Origin: Acanthosepion pharaonis
Lineage: Eukaryota; Mollusca; Cephalopoda; Sepiida; Sepiidae
Assembly: GCA_903632075.3 (NCBI GenBank)
Contig: CAHIKZ030001195.1
Span: forward strand, 114,501 to 178,500
DNA length: 64,000 bases
Reading direction: 5' to 3'
A model generated the notes under the pieces. It searched no databases, was not told where the DNA came from, and saw nothing but the letters and a program-made list of their open reading frames with translations. Positions within the stretch are counted from its first letter, which is position 1. Every line of letters begins with the position of its first letter. Below are positions 24,721 through 35,831 of this stretch, one piece after another. The translations under genes were made by a program, and so were the position numbers.

Positions 24721-25111
24721 CTCTAGGCGACTACCGACCTAGACTAAAGAGCTAGTCCTGCCCATGAGACAGCGGGAGTGGGGAGATTATATGCAGATGT
24801 CCATGGTTCAAGAGTTCATCATCTAGAACTATATTCATGGGGGTAACATAGGGATATGGAAATGGTATTGAGTAGAATAAATTTTAACTTATATAAATCG
24901 TAATGACTACTACCTGATTAAATATCAGGGGTTGAGTTCAGCACAAAATAAAATAAAACAAAAGGAAAAAATTAAAGTTAAATAAAGTCAAAGCGACTTA
25001 AAATTAAAGAAAAATGTAATTCCAAATTGGGTAAAATTTAGCATAGCTTACATATTTGAAAGGTGGACACAGAATGACATCCGCCCAAAAATGTTCAACT
25101 TTCTGACGCCA

Positions 25112-25158
<47 letters not shown>

Positions 25159-26035
25159 CAGAGAATTACCATCAGTGTGAGTTTCAGAACTGTCTTACCA
25201 AAGAAGTTATCATTTTCTAATAGTTTCATTTTTAATACTAAAATTTATCTCAATATTATCGTCAATATCATAATGAATATTCATTATCGTTCTCTGTCAA
25301 TTCTCCGTTGATTGAATGATCAATTAATGATGTATTTTCTGATAATATCATCAAGATTTTTCATAACCATCAATTGTCAAGTTCACATTAACGAAAAGCT
25401 CATTTTCTGAAACTTTTTGTTATCCTGAAATATTATCGAGTCACCACCCACAAAGTTTCGGATGTTTATATCCTAAATAATATTATTACGAACATTTCTT
25501 ATCGCTGATTTTTTTAGATCTTTATATCGAATATTTTCTTTATTCATATTTTATCTTTATATTTCACTTTTTCTAATTCAATCTTCTTTCTTGTGTTCCT
25601 TTAGACACTGCTCACTCAACTCATGATGGAAAACGTGAAGACAATTGACAGTGACAGCCGCTGATTGCATATAGGTATAGGTATGCGTTCATGTATGAAA
25701 AAGGGGAACTGTTCTGTATTTACGTGTGTGTGTGTGTGTGCGCGCGCGAACGTGTGGTGCCTGGTAAGAGAAAGAAGAGAATGAAAACATTCCAAATATA
25801 ATTAAATTTGGATTACTACATAACGAAATGATAAATAGAAAAAAGTAATTACACATCAAGTTCTGTAATCACAAACAGAATCTTATAGTTTTATATACGC
25901 AAGCACAGTTATTTTCATAAACTTAAATAATTCAATATATAAGGAAAATTGGTGTATGTGTGTGTGTATGTGTGTCATTCTAGTTAAATATCTTTATATC
26001 AGTTTTAATTTTTTTATATATGCTATGCATATCAA
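24721..26035. other. LINE 5' flank, then AT-rich spacer
   Basis: 24,721-24,810 is GC-richer and may be the 5' untranslated start of the REL-type LINE. The rest is AT-rich, with an (ATT)n tract at 25,111-25,159 and a TG/CG tract near 25,725-25,750. No gene is seen. Confidence 0.55.
25111..25159. repeat. (ATT)n microsatellite
   Basis: About sixteen uninterrupted ATT units. Confidence 0.96.
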
Positions 26036-26039
26036 TTAT

Positions 26040-27090
26040 GTCATGAGCAAATGGAATGTTGTGATTGTAAGATCGAGCCACATCTTTGAGATGGTAAATA
26101 TATGTTTTTTTTTCTTTCTACGTAGGTTGATCATGGCTCTGAACCTCCCACTATCCCTTGCAGCTCTCAACAAGTTCCTTCCCTTTGTCACCTGCCCAAA
26201 CCACGTTCTGTCATCCACTTGCTTAGTCGCTACGTATGTCATGCATTGTTTTCTGTCTTTTCCTCTATTCGACCCGTGGGTATCAGATTCTCCAGGCCCT
26301 CCTTCCTCAACATGTGTCCCAGTAACTTCAGTTGCCTCTTACTGATGTTAAATCTAAGCCTCCTCCTAGTTTGCATCCTCTCCTTGCTCACACGCTAGGT
26401 TCATGATATCCTTAGTATCCTTCTGTAGAACCACATCTCCGTCGCCTCGAGTCTCTTCTTCATCTTTGAGGAAATCGTCCAACATTCGCTGTCGTAAAGG
26501 ATGACAGATGTCACGTAACAGCTCAGTATTCTTTTCTTTGTTACCAAAGAAATCCTCCTGCCTCGCAATACTTTGCCCAGCTTTTGGAATGCGTCCTTGG
26601 CCATGCCATTACGTCTACGGATCTCAGTGTCGCATTTACTGTCCTCTGTCTTCTCTAAGATATGTTATAGCTTCCCAGATATTTAAACTGCTGCGTCTGC
26701 TTGACTGTAGTGTTCCCGACCTGCAAATCACATTTCGAGCTCATCCTTTTACTGACGACCATGCATTCAGTTTTTTTTTTGTTTTGTAGTTTATGCTTAG
26801 TCCCTTCTTCTCGCTCTCCTGCACTACATTCTGTAGGAGATTTTGTCATTTCTTTTCCGTGTCTGCTATCAGTACTGTGTCACCTGCGTATCTTATGTTG
26901 TTAAGATTATGGCCGCCAATGCTAAATCCCGTTAGGGTTTACAATTTTCTCAGAATTGCCTTGGTGTATAAGTTGAATAGGTCGGGTGAGAAGACGCATC
27001 CTTGCCTTACGCCCCTTTCTATTTTTGTATATTTCTTGAACTCGTTCTCTATGCCTATGCATGCTGTTTGCTGCCAGTTTATTAATTATT
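26040..27090 (-). mobile_element. RTE-like LINE, reverse transcriptase C-terminal half
   Basis: Reading leftwards from 27,030 the minus strand gives ERGVRQGCVFSPDLFNLY, then NNIRYAGDTVLIADTEK with the catalytic box at 26,879-26,890. Next come KKTECMVVSK near 26,750 and GNTTVKQTQQFKYLGS near 26,660-26,715. The block AKDAFQKLGKVLRGR is at 26,555-26,600, followed by SECWTISSKMKKRLEATEMW (about 26,420-26,490) and finally QCMTYVATKQVDDR near 26,200-26,245. This motif order is typical of RTE/BovB-like elements. The endonuclease and the first half of the RT are missing. Several frameshifts are present. The usual Y-A-D-D reads Y-A-G-D, which would abolish polymerase activity. Confidence 0.82.
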
Positions 27091-27369
27091 AATATTTTAC
27101 ACACCAATTCATTTAAACACAGATACGCACAGACTTTATCTGCAAACTATATATAAGAGTGGACGGTTGAACTGTTATCTGTCTGACCAATACGAGTTTC
27201 TATACAAAATTTGATGTTTGCCTATTGGGTCGTATTTTGAAACGTGGTTCAAACCAAGAATTTTTAATCAAACACAAGTGTGTAATATATGCGTGATGAT
27301 TGTGTTTTGGTCACCCGCACAGTTAGTAATATGCAGCACACAGTGATACAACTCGACGAATCCTGCAAA

Positions 27370-27870
27370 GCTTCATTCTCTGAAAGTTGTGGACAAATTT
27401 CTGTAGCGAAGAAGCACTTTGAATAACCTTTGTTGTTTGGATGATGAGATCACAATCCGCATCCAAAAAGCTACTCAGTCTATTAAGAATCTGGAAGGTC
27501 ATGTTTGGGCAAATAGAAATATTAAAGATAGTACTGAGATTTTGGTTTATAGAGCATGTGTACTCTATTATCGTCATTGCTCTTTTAGAATCTGACTAAT
27601 ATAGCAAAAACATATCAGATCCCTGGAAAGATTACATCAATTTTGCCACCCTCAAAATTGATTGAATGTCAAAGACATTGGACATTTTTGGAGTTGGCTG
27701 GCATGTCCAGTAGTAAAACAAATCCACAAGCACATTACGGTCTGCCACTATTGTCAATCAGAATATGTAAAGTGCGCACCTAAGAAATGCAATTTCATGT
27801 TTTAGCAAAAGATGGCAGCAGGACTGAGTGATCACCTTCTGGTGGTGCGACGCTGACGTTGGTCTTTTCC
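27370..27870 (+). mobile_element. LINE C-terminal fragment (RTE/CR1-like), degenerate
   Basis: In shifting frames the plus strand reads LDDEITIRIQKATQSIKNLEG near 27,433-27,500 in shortened form, then HVWANRN, LVYRACVLYY near 27,541-27,575 and HIRSLERLHQ near 27,609-27,640. This order matches the region after the reverse transcriptase in common invertebrate LINEs, where a YGSETW-like block lies between; here that block has decayed. Beyond 27,700 the match becomes very weak. It lies on the opposite strand to the neighbouring RTE-like fragment, so it is a separate insertion. Confidence 0.65.
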
Positions 27871-30800
27871 AGACAATTTCTAAAATCACTTACCTTTGAA
27901 CCAGACCTGACCTACACATTGCAGTCCAGATCTCATTATCAACCTTCACATTAGTGCAGGCAAGTTATTTTTGGTCATCTGAGATGCATAAATTCTAAAA
28001 TCTTAGTGAATCAAATTTGTTTTGCATTGATCAAAATCAATTCTAAATATATTTGGACACTTGAACTTGTGTCACTTTATGTTTCCTACTTCTTAATAAG
28101 ATGAAAGTTGCTGTTATGTTCCTATTCATATGCTTTTTACTTAAAAATTGGAAGACAACATTAATTACCAATAATATGTAATGTTTAAGATAATTCTGAG
28201 ATATATTACAGTTTCCTTTTTTCTCAAACATAATTTACTTAATCTTATAATGGGCTTCAGATATGACAGACTGAGTGATTTTGGTAAGAACTGTTTAAAT
28301 TTATTTGTCATCCATGTGAAGAAATGAAAATATGCCATCTGCAATAAAATAGATAGTTCATTTGCATTTAATTTTAATGAGTTAAAGAATGCAAAGCATA
28401 ATGGTTGGCCCTTACGCATGGTTGATACTCATCAAATCTGACCGTCTTTGAAAAAAGTTTGTACACCTCTAAGACCTCCAACTGACTACCTACAAGCAAA
28501 TTTGTACATTTTTATTTTGTATGTAATTTTAATGAAATAAATGTATTTTGTGATTCCCATGAAGATTTAGTGTAAAATTAGTGTAATAGAGTAACCTATT
28601 AATACAATGTGTTATAAACACCTAAGACTACCATTGTATCAGTCGTTTGACGAGTCAATAAGCACCATATATTCACCAATTCTTTGCAAGTAAGTTTGTA
28701 TATTGCCACTCACTGGTGTGGAATCTTGATTAAACAATATATGTGTTCAGTGAAAATTCAAATTCTATCTAAATCCAAAAATATGAGAAGGTCGCATTTA
28801 AATTTTTAGTAGTAATTCGTAATTTAGTCTAAAACGTTAAGGATGAAAATATCATTTCGAGTTTTGCGAAGCAAGTGTAACAGTTTTATATATTTTATAG
28901 AGGGAAGTACAGAAAGAAGACGTAGATTGAAAAGGAACAGAGTCAGGCTCAAGATCATCAGGTGTTAATGTGATAATAAGAAGAACGGCGAAAGGGTAAA
29001 TGTAAAATATATGTTCATCATTTCGCCTTTTTGTTTTTTTGATTGTTTGTTCACTTTTCTGTCAGTTTCAACAAGCAAACTGTTCGCTGAAACAGGCCAT
29101 TTATTTAACGATTGAGCCTCAAGCAATAGTGGCTTAAAAACTATATTATTCAATCAATGTACATGAGTATATATAATACTATTCAACTATGCATTTTTGT
29201 GACACTATATCATATTTTTATATACATTAGTATAACATAAAAATCCGAGTCATGTTCTTAAATAGTTTCGTCAGATCGAAAGTTTCATATGTATGCCATG
29301 CATGGCGCCAAACTTGTTCACAACTGTCGGCTGTATACAACTGCTTTCTCAGATAATTGCTTAAAATCGCTTCGACCAAGTGAAGGATCTTCGAACTTCG
29401 TGAACTAGCGTTACACAATCACAAAAAAGAAGTCTACTAGATAACAGAAACTATATCACTTGAGGATTTTCAGCAACAGCAACATCTAAATCGGATAACA
29501 TACGTAACTCGAAGAGAGGAAGAGGCATAAAAATTACTGGACTTGAGATAACTATTTTCCTGAAAAATCGTTTTAATAGAAAGATTTTATGAATTTCAAC
29601 CAACGGTAGCACTAGCTGTTCAGTCAATGAATACCAAATGTTTCCTCATAAGGAAACTGCCAATATTACCATTGATGGAATGTATTAAACATTGAAACTG
29701 TATTAAATATTGAAACCTCACCCTTTTTTATGAATACGCACACGCACGCACTCATCATACACCGGTGTGATGTCATATATCTGATAATTTGTTTATACTG
29801 TTTGTATGTGTGTTTATATTTTTTACATTATTCTCATGCATAAATATTAGTATTTTCTGTGTGTATTTTCATGTATACGCAGTCACACTCACAGTCATAG
29901 TTATATATGTATAATTTGCGTATGTGCGCGCGTAGGTGCAAACAATCAACCATTATGTTTACACAAGTGATGCATTTTCTCCCCTATATCACGTTATTTT
30001 CAATATTTATAAATTATGTACAAATTTAAACTGCCTAATATGCATAATTAAGGTACAAGAGAACGAGAACAAGAATGGGGAATAGCGATGGAATTAGCAG
30101 GATGAGGAGCCGAAATACGCGAAAATGAAAAAGGAAATATAGATCAATAGAGATATACCGAAAAATGAATGAGAAAGAAAACAAATAAAGATGGAAATGA
30201 ATAAAAGATAAAGAAAGGAAGGAAAATGAGAGACAAAAAAGAGTAAAAAAACAGGAAATGAGCAATTGCTAATTGAATCTGCCAATCGAAAGAAGACAAC
30301 GATTCAATGATACGCAGTGTGAAATTTGACCATCAATGTGTTCTGGCAACAGAAATTTTATCGTTATATTTTTTGATGCTAACAATAAAAATTTGTCAAA
30401 AACTATTCAATCAAACGACGAATCAAATAAAGCACAATTATGTAATTGAACTTCAGGTGAACAAATCCATGACCACGCATATATGAAAGGACACACACAC
30501 TGACTGCGTACATGCGTATGTAAGCATATAAATAATTACTGTTATCCAATGATTTAAAATCAACATTATCGGCTTGAAGCTAAGTAATCTATTCAATCTT
30601 TATCTTTAACATATTTTTAAGCTGGAGTAATTATACATATGCATGTGCATAGTTGTAAAAGGATTTGTTAAGACGAGAAATTATTTGTTATCCATTGTGA
30701 ATTTTGCTGTTTTGAAACAAGGGCGCGGAAAAATTCTCCTTTCGTGTAAGAAAGGATATTTGATCGTTTGGTCAGATTTTGGGAATTAGATTAGACCGAG

Positions 30801-31284
30801 AACTCCTTTTCTATATAACTATTAAACTATTTTAAACTACATTTTAAATCACTTTCTAGAGAAAAGTACAAAATATAAGACCCTGTTCTTAAAGAAAAAC
30901 AACAAGTGCGCCACAAAAAAGAAGAAATTGTAAAAATGTTAAGAGTAACAAAAAAAGGGTTGAAATAAAAGTCAATTAATTTCTAATTATTCGAAGATTC
31001 ATGTAAGAAATTGATTATACTTTTCGATTTTTGCTTGTCCCCTAGTGTTTCAATCTGATGATTGCTATTAATGTCCTGCCAAAGTAAAAATAAAATTGTG
31101 TAATTCTTGTAAATTGTTTTATTAACTGATGTAAGTATATACATGCTATTTTCTGTTTGAATTATCATTATTTATATTGCTTACTGCTGAACCAATCTTT
31201 GTTGTTACTGTTCGAAAGTTGTGATAGTTCAATAAAGATAAGAACATTAGATTACAAATAATATAAATAATAATGTTATTTTTT
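27871..31284. other. Long AT-rich stretch without recognisable genes
   Basis: No motif-bearing frame was found on either strand. Open frames at 28,165-28,419 (-) and 29,227-29,418 (-) are short and match no family I know. The stretch includes purine-rich sequence at 30,050-30,290. Confidence 0.55.
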
Positions 31285-31740
31285 TTAATCCTTTCACCCC
31301 AAGCAAGGCGATAAAATCAGAGGCTTACTGAAAGTGAAATAAATACCATAGTACAATATAAGAAAATGATTCAAGGAGACAGAAGATAATATAAAAATTT
31401 ATGTCCTGAACGAAGACATTTTTCGTTGAATAGGTGTTCCGATTGAACTTTTGATAAGCTTTCCTTCCGTGTATAATTGAGGCGACATTATGTATGGTAG
31501 AGAGTAATAAAAACAGGAATGTATTGTGAAAAAAAGCTTTGAGAAAAGGATTCGTTTTTAAGATCATTTTGAAAACAGTCAGAACGGAATTTGAAACCAG
31601 GACAATTTTGAAAAGTCGCTTAGTGAGTCTTATAAAGAAAGCTGTGAACCAATTTATTCGCTATTCATTAAAATTCTGTTCGTGCAGAGCGGTTAATCTC
31701 TGCAATGAGTTGGGAAAAGAGGACGCTGGAATCTAAGATA
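31285..31740 (-). mobile_element. LINE 3' end, same family as the copy at 45.7-46.3 kb
   Basis: On the plus strand this shares ACCCCAAGCAAGG (31,296-) and AAGGAGACAGAAGATAA (about 31,374-) with 45,684- and about 45,819-, in the same order. The second copy adjoins recognisable LINE coding sequence on the minus strand, so this block is read as the 3' end of the same CR1/Jockey-type family. Coding remains here are too decayed to assign residues. Confidence 0.5.
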
Positions 31741-32289
31741 CATTGTAACCTACAAAGAACTATAGGCGGCTTTAAAACAGATAGTTTTGAACATGTTAAT
31801 CTGAAAGAAACCCATAATCAGACAGAGTCTCCCTAATTAGCATGAAACCATCTCACTCACTTCAATTTTAATTTTACAAGGCTGTTCCAAATTCTGAACG
31901 TTTTTCACAAACGATAGTCAGTCTGCAACTCTATCCATTCAACAAAAGTCAAATATCGGTGTTGACATAACAACCTTGGAAAGGTTCAATAAAATTTGAT
32001 AAACATCGTGAAAATCGCTGATACTTATCCATATACATGTGCCTAATACGTCGATCGCCACTGACCGTTCGATCGCATAGGTATTGTGGGTATATCGTAT
32101 GGCATTAAAAAATATAGCCTATCATCTATCCTCACTGCAGCATTTGCTACTTGATTGACGTACCGTGCAGCTAGTCTGATAACTCATCTCTCATCAACAC
32201 AAGGGGTCACCGCGTATGCGCGGCTAAATCGCGTGGGCTACTGCAAAACTCTGGTGAGCGGTTTCTAATTTATTTCTACAAAAGAAAGG
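31741..32289. other. No gene seen; possible 5' flank of the hAT relic
   Basis: Ordinary sequence, somewhat GC-richer from 32,030, which may belong to the left arm of the hAT-like element that follows. No terminal repeat was identified. Confidence 0.4.
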
Positions 32290-32640
32290 GTATAAAAATG
32301 AGTGAGGCTGCTGGACCAAATAATAACCCGAAAACGTACCACTTCCATTCGGAATGAGAGGAGGACTTTTTCACAGTCATTCGAAATGTGTGCCAATCTA
32401 CCATCGTTATTCCAGATTGTTCTGGAACTTTCTCACTGAGGAAAACTACACAAACCTAAGGAAATGTGCTACCTTCTTGATTAGATTATTTGACAACTTA
32501 TTTATGTGAGCCAGCCTTTTCTCATATGAACATTCTTAAGTCCAAGTACCGCCGTTCCACAATGGCTGATGAACATTTGGATGTCTGTTTGAGGATGGCT
32601 TATCAGCAGCTACTGTCTGGACTATCCAGCCCTGGTTGAT
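32290..32640 (+). mobile_element. hAT-like transposase relic, N-terminus joined to C-terminus
   Basis: An ATG at 32,298 opens a short frame that reads NPKTYHFHSE, then EEDFF, which looks like the start of the BED-less hAT-derived (GTF2IRD2/ZBED-type) transposases. By 32,440-32,640 the sequence is already in the C-terminal dimerisation domain: LRKCATFLIRLFDN, then FSHMNILKSKYRRSTMADEH with LDVCLRMA. The catalytic core of several hundred residues is absent. One frameshift lies at about 32,506 inside the dimerisation block. At 32,870-32,906 the sequence AAGCCAAAAATTGTGGG followed by TATCACTGCTTTA resembles a hAT right end. That boundary is inference. Confidence 0.65.
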
Positions 32641-32765
32641 TCCTTACAGTGCAAGTCATCAGAGTAAGGTAATGGCCAAAAATGTACAGAATTGTATCGT
32701 GTCATACAGGTTCGTGCTGTTATACAAGCTACACCAACATATATTGTAAATGTAATGTATACTTA

Positions 32766-32806
<41 letters not shown>
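32766..32806. repeat. (AT)n microsatellite
   Basis: About 41 bases of pure TA inside the presumed right arm of the hAT relic. Confidence 0.95.
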
Positions 32807-32809
<3 letters not shown>

Positions 32810-34269
32810 ATTTGTTGAGCATTTTTGTTGTATGTAGATCATTTTGACTTGGTCATTTTAAAAATAACTCGCAAGCCAAAAATTGTGGGTATCACTGCTT
32901 TATCTATGGAAGACTTTTATAACTTCTGCTTTTGCAATAAGTTCCCACTTTCTTATGAATATTTTTCTCAGACTGGCTTAATTTCTTTAGGCAATCTAAA
33001 GGTTATTTTGTGCAAGCCCCATCACCTATATTTCTTTTCACGTTAATTATTGTAAAATATTTATTTCTGTTTTTATTTCATACTGAGTAATAGTTCTTTT
33101 TTATGGCAAGCTTAAAGAATTGTTATGTGATATTAAATTTTGCATATAAGGAAATTTATATAAGGAAATTCCCATACTATTTTATTTTCCATGGATAATG
33201 TCATTGTTGAAATTTTAAGAGATAAAACACACGTTTGATGTTATCAATAGATATTTTGAGAAATCTCTACAAGAAACCACATAAATAGTCGATCCTTTTA
33301 TGTTCTTTTTTAAATTCTTTATTATTTCATCCATAGGTAAGGGCAAATTTTATTTCTTGAAGGTAAATTTATGCTGTTTCAAGTACAATAGCGCTAAATG
33401 AGAATAGAAAGATAAGCAATCATTATATATCAACATATATATACAAAAAATATTATATTCGAAAATTTAACAATGAAATAGACATTGACAATGAACGACT
33501 TGTTGTATATTCTAATGTACAAAGACTTTTCACTGAGTACGTCTTCTAATTTTAAACGATAAAAATGTATATATTTATATAGTAGTAATAACCGAAAAAA
33601 CTTTCGATAAATCAAAGATTGATCATAAGTTCAGTCGTCATAATTAATTGATTAAAAGGAACAGTTAAATTAAGAAACGTTATATTTGATGTGGTATGTT
33701 GCTTATTTAAAACAGCAAACATTTACATGCAATAATGAGACTTCTACATCGACGCCATTGATGTGCCGGAAATTCCACAGTACTTTTAAGGGCTTGGGAT
33801 TTTTGTTTGCCCTAAGACTCTTTCTGCCAATGTAATACTTGATAAAATCATAGATATTACCAATTTATGCTACTTATCATGTGTGTTTCCTTATTCATAG
33901 GATAACAAAATGTATGAACGGTTCTTAGGGTATGAAACCTCTTTCAATATAGACCAACGGAAACATTTTACCAATTTGTTATAAATCTTGTGCAAAAATA
34001 TCAGTGTAAATACAAAATAGTTTATCAAATCTATGATTCTGCTGCTGTCACGGCTTTAGAAGTTAAATGGCCTGCAGTCAAGCGTTAAGAAAATATCTAA
34101 CTGCTTTATTCATACATTATTGAGTTTTTAACACACACAGTAGCAAAATAAGCAAGTGAAAAGTATTTTATATGATTTTTGTTGAATATATAATAAAAAT
34201 TAGTAAATCAACAAAAAGAATAGACATTCTTAAGAAACTTTCGAAAGAGTCAACCATTTGTTTTTTTTC

Positions 34270-34324
34270 AAACAAGTGATAAGAATTTCTTTATATTATA
34301 TAAAGAAATTCTTATCACTTGTTT
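34270..34324. repeat. 27-bp perfect palindrome with 1-base spacer
   Basis: The arms are 34,270-34,296 and 34,298-34,324. The first arm begins AAACAAGTGATAAGAA and the second ends TTCTTATCACTTGTTT. A T-run and an A-run lie outside the arms, so pairing nearly extends further. Confidence 0.95.
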
Positions 34325-34966
34325 CAAAAATGCGATACACTTTTTTACAGATTGCAAGCAAGAAATAGAATTAAATATTACGCAAAATAGTGAATCATTT
34401 TTCGTTTGGCCTTGGAACACAGTTTAAAAGACTTTGATAACTTTTTGGAAACACCAAAAACTTTGATTATGAAGATGAATTTAGAATTTTTTCATACTAA
34501 AGATTACTCAATGCAAAACTTGAGAACCATTCAAGGTAGAGTGTTAGGGTTAAAATGGTTATGATGAATGAGGTTGGGTGAGATGAGTGAAAGAATTGGT
34601 GGTAGGAAGTGAAGACAAGGAGGTAGCGATTGGACTTGACTTAAATGGGTTAAGAATGTAATGTTCAGGGAAGCATTCACACGCGGCTCTGCAAAGGTTG
34701 GAGGTCATCTGGACATTTTCTATGGAAATAGCAATAGAGTGTGTCTGTGGAAAAGAAGAGACGAAAAGAAATACAAAAGAGAAAATTACATACGGCATTA
34801 TATAAAAATATATGATAGGATACTTAAACAGATGCTTAAACAGTACATTTTTACATGTGGATTCATTAAGATTGTTACTTGCATTCTTTGTCTTTTTGTG
34901 TCTATGAGAATTGTTTTTCGGACATTGAACATTTCTTGATCTTTTATTTCTGAAATCTCAAGTTAA

Positions 34967-35015
34967 AGATATTTTTACATCAAAAGCATTGATTGCTTTT
35001 GATGTAAAAATATCT
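34967..35015. repeat. 22-bp perfect inverted repeat with 5-base spacer
   Basis: The arms are 34,967-34,988 and 34,994-35,015, with the loop TTGAT. The first arm starts AGATATTTTTACATC and the second ends GATGTAAAAATATCT. Confidence 0.95.
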
Positions 35016-35596
35016 AAGACAAAAACTGAAAGAGAAATATTGAGTTTTGTAAGGTGAGTGGCTTGGAAAAGGCTTAGAGTAAAGTAGCTTTTACTTTGTG
35101 AGTTGATTCTAATGGATCCAACAACGACTTCATTTGAGCACAGATACTTTGCTTTGAAACGAATTAAAAACTTATCCAATAAATTCTCAAGTTCAAGAAA
35201 AGCTGGAAAGTTCTGCAGGCTGTGGCTGAAATACATCCCACATATACCACGCAGAAATACCTCCTACATAGTGGTAAGTCATTAGTGACAAAAGTGTCTT
35301 CATCTAAATAATGTCTTAACGTGGGACATATTTCTGGGAGGTATAGGTGAGAGGTATTTCTGACGCGCTTTGTATAAACTGAAAAATAACTATTGCATGA
35401 TTTTCAAAAGCAAGCTGGATTCTTACAGAAAACTGATTAGACTGAAATTGAACCGTGTTTAAAATGGTGAGATAATATTTTATGTTCTTAGTTCTTATTT
35501 AGATATTTAGAAAAGTTACTAATTTTAGGCAAAAATTATAAGCGTAATTATCTTAGCCCAGTATATTTTTCATGGTACGCTACACAGACATATACA

Positions 35597-35682
35597 CACG
35601 CGCGCGCGCGCGGCCACACGCCGCACGCATGTGTGTGTGTGTGTGTGTGTGCATAAAGCATGTGTGCATAAAGCATGTGTGC
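35597..35682. repeat. (CG)n/(TG)n tract with GCATAAAGCATGTGT units
   Basis: An alternating CG run of about 16 bases is followed by GCCGCACGC, a (TG)n run, and short repeats of GCATAAAGCATGTGT. Alternating purine-pyrimidine sequence of this kind can adopt left-handed Z-DNA. Confidence 0.9.
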
Positions 35683-35831
35683 ATAATATGAATGTAACTG
35701 TGATAAAAATAATTTATGGATCAGAATTAAGCTTTGAAAATCAAGTTTTAAGCAAAAATTTGCATTAATTTTTCACAATTACATATGTAAAGAATTTTAG
35801 TAAGGCACGTTCTCTAGAAAATATCAATATT

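Larger units (their letters stand above)
32907..35596. other. AT-rich, gene-free stretch with two strong palindromes
   Basis: No coding motif was found. The stretch holds two long hairpin-forming inverted repeats, listed separately. At 35,228-35,370 short inverted similarities occur around CAGAAATACCTCC and GGAGGTAT, too short to define an element. Confidence 0.55.
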
